Assembly: GCF_009862265.1 (NCBI RefSeq)
Contig: NZ_WWGX01000078.1
Span: 3,173-67,172, forward strand
Source: Streptomyces sp. SID8352
GTDB taxonomy: Bacteria; Actinomycetota; Actinomycetes; Streptomycetales; Streptomycetaceae
Length of the DNA: 64,000 nt
Reading direction: 5' to 3'
The notes below the pieces were generated by a model. It was given only the letters and a program-made list of their open reading frames with translations. It did not search any database and was not told the origin of the DNA. The stretch's first letter is position 1; each line of letters starts with the position of its first letter. Below are positions 24,267-31,494 of the stretch, one piece after another. Made by a program: the position numbers and the translations under genes.

Positions 24267-25697
24267 ATGCCCACGCTCACCATGGCGGCGGAAGCCGAAC
24301 GCATCAGATCCAGCGTGACGCTCACCGATGTACGCCGAGCCACCGTCATCTGCTTCCTGGCGTGGACGTTCGCCGTCTACGACTTCATCCTCTTCGCCAA
24401 CCTCCTCCCCGTCATCAGCGGTGACCTGGACTGGGACAGCGCGAAGGCCACCGGCGTCAACACCTGGGTGACCGCGGGCACCGCTCTCGTCGCCTTCCTG
24501 GTCGGCCCCTTCGTGGACCGGTTCGGACGGCGGGCCGGCATCATCGGCTGTGTGGTCGGAGCGGCGGTCGCGTCCCTGCTCACCTGGCTGGGCGGCTACG
24601 CGGCCGGAGCGATCGGGCTGGCCGGCATCGTCCTGCTGATCGTCATCCGATCGCTGGCCGGTGTCGGCTACAGCGAACAGGCAGTCAACGCCACGTACTT
24701 GAACGAGATGTACGCCCACGTCTACACCGACGAGAAGTCCATGCGGCGCCGCGGTCTGCTCTACGCGTTCGTGCAGGGCGGCTGGCCCATCGGTGCCGTC
24801 ATCGCGGCCATCTCCATCCAGATCCTCGAACCCATCGGCGGCTGGGAACTGTGCTTCGTGGTCGCCGTCTTCCCGGCCCTCCTCATACCGCTCGCGGCGC
24901 GCAGGCTCAAGGAGAGCCCCGTCTTCGAGGCCAAGCGCCGCATCGAGGAACTGCGTGCCCAGGGCCGTACGGCGGATGCCGCGGAACTCGCCCATCTCAC
25001 CGGGCAGAAGGAGTCCGCTCCGCAGGCCGGCGTGCGTGCCCTGTTCCAGGGGGAGTCACGACGGGCCACACTGACCCTGTCCATCGCGTTCCTGCTCAAC
25101 TGGGTGGGCATCCTGGCGTTCGCCTTCCAGGGCACGCTCATCCTGGTCAACGGCAAGGAGATCTCCTTCACCAGCGCCCTCCAGGTCCTCATCGTCTCCA
25201 ATCTGGCGGGCTTCCTCGGCTACTTGTTCCACGGCTGGCTGGGCGACCGGATCAGCCGTCGCACCACCATCTCCTTCGGCTGGTTCGTCTCCTCCCTGTG
25301 CTTCGCAGTCATGGTCCTCGGACCGAACGGCAACTTCGGCCTGCTGGTCGCGGCCTACGCGGTGGGCACGTTCTTCCTGATCGGCCCGTACTCCGCCATG
25401 CTGTTCTTCAACAGCGAGTCCTTCCCCGTCGAAACCCGCGGTACCGCGAGCACGTTCATCAACGCTCTCGGCCAGGTGGGAGCCATCATCGGCGGAGCGC
25501 TCTTCACGGCGACCCTGTCGGCGGCGGGTTCGAGCGCCGCCGAACAGGCTGACGCCTGGATCCGGGCGGGGCTCATCTGGGGCTGCGTGCCGATCCTGCT
25601 GTCGGCCGTCGCCATCCTCTTCGCCCGTAACGTCAAGCCCCTCAGCGGCATGAGTGCTCACAGTCCCTCGTCCGCGCCGTCGGCGTCCACGGCCTGA
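24267..25697 (+). CDS. MFS transporter (aromatic/organic acid:H+ symporter-like)
   Basis: A 476-aa membrane protein with about twelve hydrophobic helices. The MFS loop motif is present after helix 2 (FVDRFGRRAG) and repeated in the second half (WLGDRISRRTT). A charged cytoplasmic loop (RIEELRAQGRTADAAELAHL) sits mid-protein. It resembles the sugar/organic-acid symporter branch. ATG 24267 has AAGGAGC upstream; longer in-frame starts would overlap the asparaginase and were rejected. It is the last gene before a strong terminator and is probably the importer of the imide, half-amide or acid handled by the operon. Confidence 0.88.
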   Translation: MPTLTMAAEAERIRSSVTLTDVRRATVICFLAWTFAVYDFILFANLLPVISGDLDWDSAKATGVNTWVTAGTALVAFLVGPFVDRFGRRAGIIGCVVGAAVASLLTWLGGYAAGAIGLAGIVLLIVIRSLAGVGYSEQAVNATYLNEMYAHVYTDEKSMRRRGLLYAFVQGGWPIGAVIAAISIQILEPIGGWELCFVVAVFPALLIPLAARRLKESPVFEAKRRIEELRAQGRTADAAELAHLTGQKESAPQAGVRALFQGESRRATLTLSIAFLLNWVGILAFAFQGTLILVNGKEISFTSALQVLIVSNLAGFLGYLFHGWLGDRISRRTTISFGWFVSSLCFAVMVLGPNGNFGLLVAAYAVGTFFLIGPYSAMLFFNSESFPVETRGTASTFINALGQVGAIIGGALFTATLSAAGSSAAEQADAWIRAGLIWGCVPILLSAVAILFARNVKPLSGMSAHSPSSAPSASTA

Positions 25698-25717
25698 CGT
25701 CCGGGCCGCCACGAGCC

Positions 25718-25766
25718 GGCGGGCCGGTGTCCTCGCTTCCCCGGACAGCGAGGACACCGGCCCGCC
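25718..25766 (+). terminator. Strong hairpin terminator after the MFS gene
   Basis: Perfect 20-bp inverted repeat: left arm 25718-25737, right arm 25747-25766, nine-base loop, beginning 20 bp after the MFS stop. There is no U-tract, as usual in Streptomyces. It separates the catabolic genes from the regulator. Confidence 0.85.
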
Positions 25767-25865
25767 CCGCACCCGCTCACCCCGCCCCCTTCAGTCTCCC
25801 GCTCTCCTTGAAGCCACCCGCTCGCTCTTCCGGAGGGCCCTGGACCTGGCCTGTGCAGCGACGCA

Positions 25866-25871
25866 TACAAT
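25866..25871 (+). promoter_or_regulatory. -10 box (TACAAT) of the LacI-family gene
   Basis: A near-consensus -10 hexamer 43 bp before the chosen GTG. It overlaps an in-frame ATG at 25870, which argues against that ATG as the start because transcription would begin downstream of it. No clear -35 is visible. The 9-mer TGTCGCACA right after it also occurs inside the imidase promoter at 22114. Confidence 0.45.
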
Positions 25872-25908
25872 GGTGTCGCACAACAGCAGACGTGGAAAAG
25901 GCGGTGAC

Positions 25909-26925
25909 GTGCCCCCCTCCGAGCCGGTGACGCTCTCGCAGATCGCCAAGCGAGCAGGAGTCCACGTGTCGACCGTGTCCCGCGCCCTCGCGCCGAAGTC
26001 GGCCGGGGTGAGCAACGACACGGTTCAGCGCGTTCGCGCCATCGCCGAGGAGATGGGCTACCGCCCGGATCCCGCCGCGGCGTCCCTTCGCACACGGCGC
26101 AGCGGTGTACTGGGGGTCATCATGCCCCGGCTGACCGACTACGTCCTCGCACGCATCTTCGAGGGTGCCGACGAGGCGGCTCACGGCATCGGCTACACGA
26201 CGGTCGTGAGCAGTTCCAACGACGACGTCGAACTGCGCATGAAACGCCTCGACGGGCTGCTGACCAAGCGGGTCGAGGGCTTCATCGTGGGCGACGCCCG
26301 GCTGGACGGGGACGAGCTGGTCCAGTCACTCAAGCGCCAGAAAGTGCCGTACCTGCTGGTCAACCGTCGGCTGCGGGGCCATCCGTCGGTGAGCACGGAC
26401 GACATCCGCGGCGGGCAGCTCGCCGGCCAGCATCTGCTGGACCTCGGGCACCGGTCCGTCGCGGTGATCGCGGGGCCGGACTACGCCAGTACCTGCGTGG
26501 AGCGGACCCACGGATTCGTGGAGCGCTTCCTCTCCGCAGGGGTGCCCGTTCCCGACACCTGCGTCCAGCCCTCGGCGTCGAACGCCGAAGGCGGTTACGA
26601 GGCGGCGAACCTGCTCCTGACCCGGCATCCCGAGCTGACGGGTCTGTTCGCCATCAACGACTTCGCCGCCGTGGGTGCCATGGGAGCCGCTCGGGAGCAC
26701 GGCCGGGTCCCCGGACGCGACATCGCGATCATCGGCTACAACGACATCCCCATCGCGCAGTTCCTGCCCGTACCCCTGACGTCGGTGAAGTCGCGGATGA
26801 AGGACATGGGTGACATCGGCGCCCGTCTTCTGAGCGACGTCATCGCGGGCAAGGACATCGAGTCGGTCCTGCTGGAGCCGACCCTGAGTCCACGGGAGTC
26901 GACGCTCTCGGTGCACCTCGCCTGA
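25909..26925 (+). CDS. LacI/GalR-family transcriptional repressor
   Basis: A 338-aa protein with an N-terminal LacI HTH (VTLSQIAKRAGVHVSTVSRALAP) and hinge (GYRPDPAAASLRTRRSG), then a periplasmic-binding-protein-type effector domain (VLGVIMPRLTDYVLA..., IIGYNDIPIAQFLPVPLTSV). I took GTG 25909, with GGAAAAGG upstream, over ATG 25870, which lies in the -10 box. It follows the catabolic genes after a terminator and probably represses them through the GCAAWCGWTTGC-type sites at 20724 and 22132. The inducer would be an imide or derived half-amide, by inference. Confidence 0.9.
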   Translation: MPPSEPVTLSQIAKRAGVHVSTVSRALAPKSAGVSNDTVQRVRAIAEEMGYRPDPAAASLRTRRSGVLGVIMPRLTDYVLARIFEGADEAAHGIGYTTVVSSSNDDVELRMKRLDGLLTKRVEGFIVGDARLDGDELVQSLKRQKVPYLLVNRRLRGHPSVSTDDIRGGQLAGQHLLDLGHRSVAVIAGPDYASTCVERTHGFVERFLSAGVPVPDTCVQPSASNAEGGYEAANLLLTRHPELTGLFAINDFAAVGAMGAAREHGRVPGRDIAIIGYNDIPIAQFLPVPLTSVKSRMKDMGDIGARLLSDVIAGKDIESVLLEPTLSPRESTLSVHLA

Positions 26926-27065
26926 TCCCCTTTCTCCCCCGATCCGTTCCTGGCCGCGGCCCTGCCGGCCGCCGTGCGGCTCACGACGGGTGCAATCGTG
27001 GCCTGGCCACTTGCCCGCGTCTGTTCCCGCAGCGGACCCGCAGGAACAGGCCGGGTGGCGGGACC

Positions 27066-27345
27066 GGTCCCCGAGTGGTGGACAGAAGCGGGGTGCTGAC
27101 CAGCTTCACGGTGCCCGTGCGCAGGTTGCGGGCGTAGAGCTCCAGATGTGTGTGTGGTTGTCGGGTGGCGCGCCGGGCGTGGACAGCGAGTGGAGGGCTG
27201 TCCGCCCTTCCGGGCTGATGACGGCGTCGAGGGGGGTGGCGGAGGTCGGTACGCCGGCCGGGCTGGTGGCGGCGATGCGGGCGGTGCCGGTCGTCAGGTC
27301 GCGGACGTGGTCTCCGGCGAGACGCAGCGGCCCGGGCGGAGGGGC
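27066..27345 (-). pseudogene. Decayed WD40/PD40-type beta-propeller fragment
   Basis: On the minus strand one frame reads ...HVRDLTTGTARIAATSPAG... and ...AVISPEGRTALHSLST..., typical of PD40 propeller blades (VRDLRTGT, ISADGRxVAF). After a single-base frameshift near 27140 the next frame continues with LYARNLRTGTVKLVST, another blade motif. No start or domain context remains, so this looks like the relic of a TolB/PD40-like gene. The rest of 26926-27543 shows nothing coding. Confidence 0.45.
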
Positions 27346-27543
27346 GCCGGGACCTCGGACCTGAGGCTTCCGCCTGACCGCCGTGGGGCCCTCTTCGTGA
27401 CTGGCCGCGCAGGCGGAACAGCCCCGCCGCCGCTCCGCCTGCGCGGAAGGAACGCTCCCGCGCGACGAGTTCAAACTCGGCAGGCCCCGCCTGCCCCGAC
27501 GACGACGCCGGGGGCGGCGGGGGCGGTCCGCTGTGTCATGCGT

Positions 27544-28215
27544 TCACCCGTCGAGCCCGGTCATGCGCATCGTGATGTTGATCCGGCCGCCGCTGAGGCC
27601 GCACTCCGCGGGGGCGGTGTCCTGGTGCACCCTGGTCACACCGTGGTGGGCGAGGCGGGCGGGCCCACCGAAGACGAAGAGGTCACCGGAGGCCAGCAGC
27701 AGATCCGTATAGGGTTTCGTCCGGTTCTCGGTATTGCCGAAGCGGAACGTGCAGCTGTCGCCGATCGACAACGACACGACCGGTGCACGTGACTTCTCGT
27801 CCTTGTCCTGGTGCATCCCCAGACGGGCGCCGGCGCCGTAGTGGTTCACCAGCGCGGTGTCGGGTGTGTACGAGCCGGTTGTGGCCGTGTCGTGCCCGGT
27901 TGCCCGGAGGGCACGGCGTCCCAGCCGGATCATCCAGTCGGGGAACGGGAGGACACGGGCTCCGTTCACGTCGGTGGCCGCTCGCGTGTACCGGTACGGC
28001 TGCCAGTGCCAGCCCAGGCACACGGTGCGCACGGACATCCGGTGTCCCCGGACGGCCGCGGCACGCAGGGGGACCGGACCCCGTGCCCAGTCGTGGAACT
28101 GGGCGCTGATCCAGCGCTGCTGCTCCAGGGTCAGCCAGTCCGGCACGTGGACGGCGCCGGGCGTGACCTCTCTGGCGTCGCGGCCGAGTAGCCGCGGGGT
28201 GAACAGTGCTGTCAC
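27544..28215 (-). CDS. alkB: AlkB-type DNA-alkylation repair dioxygenase
   Basis: A 223-aa 2-oxoglutarate/Fe(II) dioxygenase of the AlkB group, which oxidatively removes methyl groups from N1-methyladenine and N3-methylcytosine. Iron ligands: His135 and Asp137 (GMHQDKDE) and His191 (AHHGV). 2OG-binding arginines: Arg211 and Arg217 in GGRINITMR. Substrate-side motif VNHYGAGARLGMHQD. The GTG start at 28215 has GGAGG upstream and overlaps the preceding stop (GTGA). It is the last gene of the sigma-factor-led repair operon, so its expression should follow the ECF promoter at 30889. Confidence 0.93.
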   Translation of the reverse strand: MTALFTPRLLGRDAREVTPGAVHVPDWLTLEQQRWISAQFHDWARGPVPLRAAAVRGHRMSVRTVCLGWHWQPYRYTRAATDVNGARVLPFPDWMIRLGRRALRATGHDTATTGSYTPDTALVNHYGAGARLGMHQDKDEKSRAPVVSLSIGDSCTFRFGNTENRTKPYTDLLLASGDLFVFGGPARLAHHGVTRVHQDTAPAECGLSGGRINITMRMTGLDG

Positions 28216-28736
28216 GGCCCCTCCTGGGTGTGTACGGGGTAGTGGAAGGCGTCGTCCTCGACGCGCCAGGTGGTGCCGTGGGCAGTGGTGCCGGCCAGGC
28301 CGTTCAGGTTGACCGGGCCGACGAGCGCGAGCGTGCGCGGATCGCCGATCGCGGCGGTCGCCAGGGTGCGCTCGGGGCGCCAGGGCGTCGACCACAGCAG
28401 CCGCCGGGTCATCTGCGCCCAGCCGGTCGCAGGTCCGGTCATCATCCACAGATCAGGGTCGGCGTCGGTGAACCGTGACGCGTGGCGCAGCCAGGAGGCC
28501 GCGGTCTCGGGCCAGGTGACCGTGGCGAGAGCGATGCCTCCCGCACGCTCCCAGGCCGACGCGATCAGCCGCGTGGTCTCCAGCGCGCGCGGGGTGCGGC
28601 CGGAGCCGATCGCGATGGTGCGGGCGCGGCGGGCGAGGGCCAGACGGACGAGGGCGGCGACCTCGGCGCGGGTGACCGCCGGGTCCGCGTCGTGGCGCGC
28701 CGGACTCTTCAGCAGGGGGCTGGTCAGGGGGTCCAT
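28212..28736 (-). CDS. Conserved protein of unknown function within the alkylation-repair operon
   Basis: A 174-aa soluble protein without signal peptide. It has a Rossmann-like start (ARTIAIGSGRTPRALETTRLIASAWERAGG), a Trp-rich middle (WPETAASWLRHASRF..DLWMM) and a final AHGTTWRVEDDAFHYPV. The arrangement recalls part of a type 1 periplasmic-binding domain, but the resemblance is weak and I give no function. It overlaps the Ada-domain gene by 13 bp at its start and AlkB by 4 bp at its stop, so it is embedded in the operon and is likely a real repair-associated factor. Confidence 0.72.
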   Translation of the reverse strand: MDPLTSPLLKSPARHDADPAVTRAEVAALVRLALARRARTIAIGSGRTPRALETTRLIASAWERAGGIALATVTWPETAASWLRHASRFTDADPDLWMMTGPATGWAQMTRRLLWSTPWRPERTLATAAIGDPRTLALVGPVNLNGLAGTTAHGTTWRVEDDAFHYPVHTQEGP

Positions 28737-29038
28737 GGCCGGCCTTCCTCCCGGGCGGTCCTCCACCGCCGGTAGCGGTCCTCGCAGCAGGCGCGGCACG
28801 GCCGGAACCCCGCGGCGACGGCGGTGGCCTCGTCGGCGAAGAAGACCCGGTGCCTCACGTAGCCGCCACGGGCGATGGCGTGCAGGGCGGCGGGGCAGTC
28901 GAGCCGCCCGTAGATCTTCGAGCCCCGGTGGCCGCCCCACCGGCCCCTGGAGGGAGACCGGTGGGACCGCCCGTCGGCCCCCAGCAGGGAGTACGTCCTG
29001 GCCGTGTCGTTCACGCGTTGCTCGTGTGCGTCGTTCAC
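28724..29038 (-). CDS. Stand-alone Ada-type metal-binding domain protein
   Basis: About 104 aa (GTG 29038; a second in-frame GTG at 29014). The core YGRLDCPAALHAI...HRVFFADEATAVAAGFRPCRAC matches the N-terminal zinc domain of Ada. In E. coli Ada four cysteines bind zinc and the first, Cys38, accepts methyl groups from phosphotriesters. Here the Cys38 position is Gly44 (IYGRLDC); the other three are kept (Cys48, Cys81, Cys84), with an extra Cys85. So it keeps the fold but not the classical acceptor residue. It is fused to nothing, unlike Ada. Its start overlaps the 2OG oxygenase stop (GTGA). Confidence 0.85.
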   Translation of the reverse strand: MNDAHEQRVNDTARTYSLLGADGRSHRSPSRGRWGGHRGSKIYGRLDCPAALHAIARGGYVRHRVFFADEATAVAAGFRPCRACCEDRYRRWRTAREEGRPWTP

Positions 29039-29775
29039 GCGGCGTCGTGGAAGACGAGGGCGAGGGTGGTGCGCTCGCCGGACCGGACGGCGGACACACC
29101 GTGACGGACCGGTGCGGCCGACCATCCCCGGGCGGACCTGACCGGACGGTCACGGGTGGTGAACAGGTATCCGTGACCGTGCGGCAGCAGGGTGGAGGTG
29201 CCCCGCGACTGGGCGCGCGGGCGCTGCTCCAGGAGCAGGAACTCGCCACCCGTGTGATCCACGCCGGGCTCGTTGAGGTTCACGACGACCTGCAGCGGGA
29301 ACACGAGGTCCCCGTACAGGTCGCGGTGCAGGGCGTTCCAGTCCTTCGCCCGGTAGCGCAGCAGGATCGCCGTGGACTTCGTCTGCCCGGCGTCGTGGCA
29401 CATCCGCAGCCATTCGTCGAGGGAGTCGGGCCAGGGAGCGGGCCGGCCGAGCTTGCCCCACCAGTCGCGGGCGATGGGGAGCAGCTTCGGGTACAGCGCC
29501 TGCTTGAGCCGTTCGACCGGTTCCGGGTACGGCGTGCCGAGGTAGCGGTACTGTCCCTCGCCGAAGCGGTGGCGGCCCATGTCGACAGTGCTGCGGAACA
29601 GGTCGTCCTGCTCGTACAGCTCCCTGGTCTCCGCGCATTCCTGCGGGGTCAGCAACTGCGGCAGCAGGGCGCCGCCGTACTCGTCCACCTCCGCGGTGAT
29701 CGCCTTCCAGTCGCCGGACTGGACACGCCGGTGCCAGCGGTCCGTCTTCGCGCCGGTCGCTGTCGTGGTGTTCAT
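29035..29775 (-). CDS. 2OG-Fe(II) oxygenase (COG3826-like), repair-operon member
   Basis: A 246-aa cupin-type dioxygenase. Iron facial triad candidates: His150 and Asp152 (ALHRDLYGD) and His225 (VRHGVSAV), with Arg235 (RTTLALVF) for 2-oxoglutarate. The middle LLRYRAKDWNALHRDLYGDLVFPLQ is typical of a family often found beside Ada and AlkB genes in actinobacteria. The target is not known to me; oxidative dealkylation of nucleic acid or protein is possible. ATG 29775 overlaps the transferase stop by 4 bp (ATGA). Confidence 0.85.
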   Translation of the reverse strand: MNTTTATGAKTDRWHRRVQSGDWKAITAEVDEYGGALLPQLLTPQECAETRELYEQDDLFRSTVDMGRHRFGEGQYRYLGTPYPEPVERLKQALYPKLLPIARDWWGKLGRPAPWPDSLDEWLRMCHDAGQTKSTAILLRYRAKDWNALHRDLYGDLVFPLQVVVNLNEPGVDHTGGEFLLLEQRPRAQSRGTSTLLPHGHGYLFTTRDRPVRSARGWSAAPVRHGVSAVRSGERTTLALVFHDAA

Positions 29776-30389
29776 ACGGTGGCCTCCAGGTCCAGCAGTG
29801 TGGTCTTGGCGGCGAGTCCGCCGACGTAGCCGCCGAGGGTGCCGTCGGTGCGCAGCACGCGGTGGCAGGGGACGACGATCGGCAGCGGGTTGGTCGCGCA
29901 GGCGGTGCCCACCGCCCTCACCGCCTTGGGGTTGCCGACGAGCTCGGCCATGTCGCGGTAGCTGCGGGTCTGCCCGTACCCGATCTCGGGCAGGTGTGTC
30001 TGCACCAGGCGCCTGAACCCGTGCGACAGGGACAGGTCCAGCGGCACGTCGAAGATCCGGCGGCGGCGGGCGAAGTACTCGTCGATCTCGCGGGCCGCCT
30101 CGTCCAGCCGCTTGGGCGCGCGCAGAATCCGCGGGCTGAGCTTGTGGCCGAGGGCTTCCAGAACCCGGTCGTGGTCCTCACCGTCGTACGCCACGCGGAC
30201 CAGCCCCTTCGGGGTGGCGGCGAGCAGCAGCCTGCCGACGGGCGAGTCGATGGTCGTGTAGGCGACATCGATCAGTTCGGCCTGCTCCGCGGCCTGCTCC
30301 AGACGGCGGTGGAGACGGCTGAGGGTACCGGCGTCCACAGGTGCCGACAGCAGGACGGCCGTGTCGTCATCGTTGCGCATGCCGCTCAC
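29772..30389 (-). CDS. ogt: Methylated-DNA-[protein]-cysteine S-methyltransferase (sigma-linked)
   Basis: A suicide repair protein of about 205 aa that transfers O6-alkyl groups from guanine to its own Cys. The active site is IVVPCHRVL (Cys near 175), followed by GGYVGGLAAK; the DNA-binding helix is SYRDMAELVGNPKAVRAVGTACATNP. The GTG start (30389) overlaps the sigma stop (GTGA) with AAAGGAG upstream; ATG 30380 is an alternative. The N-terminal 40 residues (about LHRRLEQAAEQAEL) are longer than in the paralogue at 30927. Coupling to a sigma factor rather than an AraC-type Ada is the notable feature. Confidence 0.93.
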   Translation of the reverse strand: MSGMRNDDDTAVLLSAPVDAGTLSRLHRRLEQAAEQAELIDVAYTTIDSPVGRLLLAATPKGLVRVAYDGEDHDRVLEALGHKLSPRILRAPKRLDEAAREIDEYFARRRRIFDVPLDLSLSHGFRRLVQTHLPEIGYGQTRSYRDMAELVGNPKAVRAVGTACATNPLPIVVPCHRVLRTDGTLGGYVGGLAAKTTLLDLEATV

Positions 30390-30883
30390 GACGATGCTCC
30401 TTTCGTGATCGCGCCCGGATAGTGCTTCCTGAGATTCTTCAGTCCGTCCGCGGCGGCTCTCCGGGCCGCCTCGACGGTGCCGCCGAGGATCTCCGCGATC
30501 TCGGCGTACGCCAGTCCCGCCACGTACCGGTAGGCGATGGCCTGGCGCTGCTTGCTGGGCAGTTCCTTCACCACGGACCACAGGCCGGCGGCCTCGGCAC
30601 CGGTGGCCTCCTGCCCCGCCGGTGCTTCCGGCAGCTCGTCGACCGGCAGGGGATTCCTCTTCGCGGCCCGCAGCACGTCGATCGCCTTGCGGTGCGCGAT
30701 CGTCACCAGCCACGCCTCCACGTTCGCCGTCTCCGGCAGATCGGGGTAGGCGCGCATGGCGGCCAGGAAGGTCTCCGACCACGCGTCGTCCGCGTCGTGC
30801 GGGCCGAGGACGACCCGGCAGACGCGCAGTACGGTCGCGCCGTGCTGCGCCACCACACTCTCGAACGGTTGTTTCATGTCCAT
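30386..30883 (-). CDS. ECF-type RNA polymerase sigma factor
   Basis: A 165-aa protein with region 2 (VLGPHDADDAWSETFLAAMRAYPDL...VEAWLVTIAHRKAIDVLRA) and region 4 (LPSKQRQAIAYRYVAGLAYAEIAEILGGTVEAARRAAADGLKNLRK). No anti-sigma gene is adjacent. ATG 30883 (or 30877) has no ribosome-binding site and lies only about 9 bp after the -10 motif, so the mRNA is probably leaderless. It leads a six-gene repair operon, and its own promoter matches that of the second methyltransferase, which suggests autoregulation and control of an alkylation-repair regulon. The inducing signal is unknown. Confidence 0.92.
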   Translation of the reverse strand: MDMKQPFESVVAQHGATVLRVCRVVLGPHDADDAWSETFLAAMRAYPDLPETANVEAWLVTIAHRKAIDVLRAAKRNPLPVDELPEAPAGQEATGAEAAGLWSVVKELPSKQRQAIAYRYVAGLAYAEIAEILGGTVEAARRAAADGLKNLRKHYPGAITKGASS

Positions 30884-30888
30884 CCCAT

Positions 30889-30920
30889 GGAAGACGTGCG
30901 AGCGGTGACAAACGTGAGAT
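30889..30920 (-). promoter_or_regulatory. ECF promoter of the sigma/repair operon
   Basis: Minus-strand ATCTCACG (30920-30913), 16 bp, CGTCTTCC (30896-30889). The identical layout occurs before the second methyltransferase at 31463-31494, where the -10 is CGTCTACC. CGTCT-type -10 boxes are common for ECF sigmas. The start codon follows within about 6-12 bases, giving a leaderless message. Confidence 0.7.
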
Positions 30921-30926
30921 TCCCGG

Positions 30927-31439
30927 TCAGAACAACCGTCCGGCGTCACTCGCGGGCGGCTCTTCGAGCTCCAGCAGTGCCTGCTTGCGCTTCAGCCCGC
31001 CGGCGTACCCGGTCAGAGCGCCGGTGGAGCCGACGACGCGGTGACACGGGACGAAGACGCACAGCGGGTTCGCGCCCACGGCCTGCCCGACCTTCTGCGC
31101 GAGAGAACGGTCCCCGACCTGCTCCGCGATCCGGCCGTAGGTGGTCGTGTGCCCGCGCCGGACGCTCTTCACGATGTCCCAGACGGTGTGCTGGAACGCG
31201 TCGCCCTCGGCTGCGAGCGGAAGGTCGAAATCCCTGCGCCGCCCCGCCAGATAGTCGCACAGCTGGCGGACCGCCTCGTTCAGCAGCAAATCCTTCCCGA
31301 TATCCGCCTCGGGGCCGAACGCCTCCGGCGAAGGCCGACGGACATGGTGCTCGTAGTACAGGCCGCTGATCGCCCCGCCCTTGGCGACGACCGTGATCGG
31401 TCCGAGGTACGTCTCGACCATGACGTGTCGAGTACTCAT
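30927..31439 (-). CDS. ogt: Second methylated-DNA-[protein]-cysteine S-methyltransferase
   Basis: A 170-aa alkyltransferase. The active site is FVPCHRVVGSTG (Cys132), then TGYAGGLKRK; the DNA-binding segment is TTTYGRIAEQVGDRSLAQKVGQAVGANP. It differs enough from the one at 29772 to be a separate lineage, not a recent copy. ATG 31439 follows GAGGTGAGG. It is transcribed toward the sigma gene, with only 43 bp between, and has its own copy of the ECF promoter upstream. Read-through into the sigma operon is likely. Confidence 0.93.
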   Translation of the reverse strand: MSTRHVMVETYLGPITVVAKGGAISGLYYEHHVRRPSPEAFGPEADIGKDLLLNEAVRQLCDYLAGRRRDFDLPLAAEGDAFQHTVWDIVKSVRRGHTTTYGRIAEQVGDRSLAQKVGQAVGANPLCVFVPCHRVVGSTGALTGYAGGLKRKQALLELEEPPASDAGRLF

Positions 31440-31462
31440 CCGCCTCACCTCTTCTCTCCCCT

Positions 31463-31494
31463 GGTAGACGGACGCCAACCCCGGAGCGTGAGAT
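31463..31494 (-). promoter_or_regulatory. ECF promoter of the second methyltransferase
   Basis: Minus-strand ATCTCACG (31494-31487), 16 bp, CGTCTACC (31470-31463). Fifteen of sixteen box bases and the spacer length equal the promoter at 30889-30920, while the spacers themselves are unrelated. This pattern points to one sigma recognising both. The leader to ATG 31439 is about 17-20 nt with a purine-rich ribosome-binding site. Confidence 0.7.

Noticed and set aside
25870..25908. ATG 25870 as start of the LacI-family protein
   Set aside because: It lies inside the TACAAT -10 hexamer and has no ribosome-binding site; GTG 25909 fits better.
26990..27005. GGTGCAATCGTGGCC as a third LacI operator
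   Set aside because: Only one half-site matches, and it lies after the repressor gene with no promoter or gene behind it.
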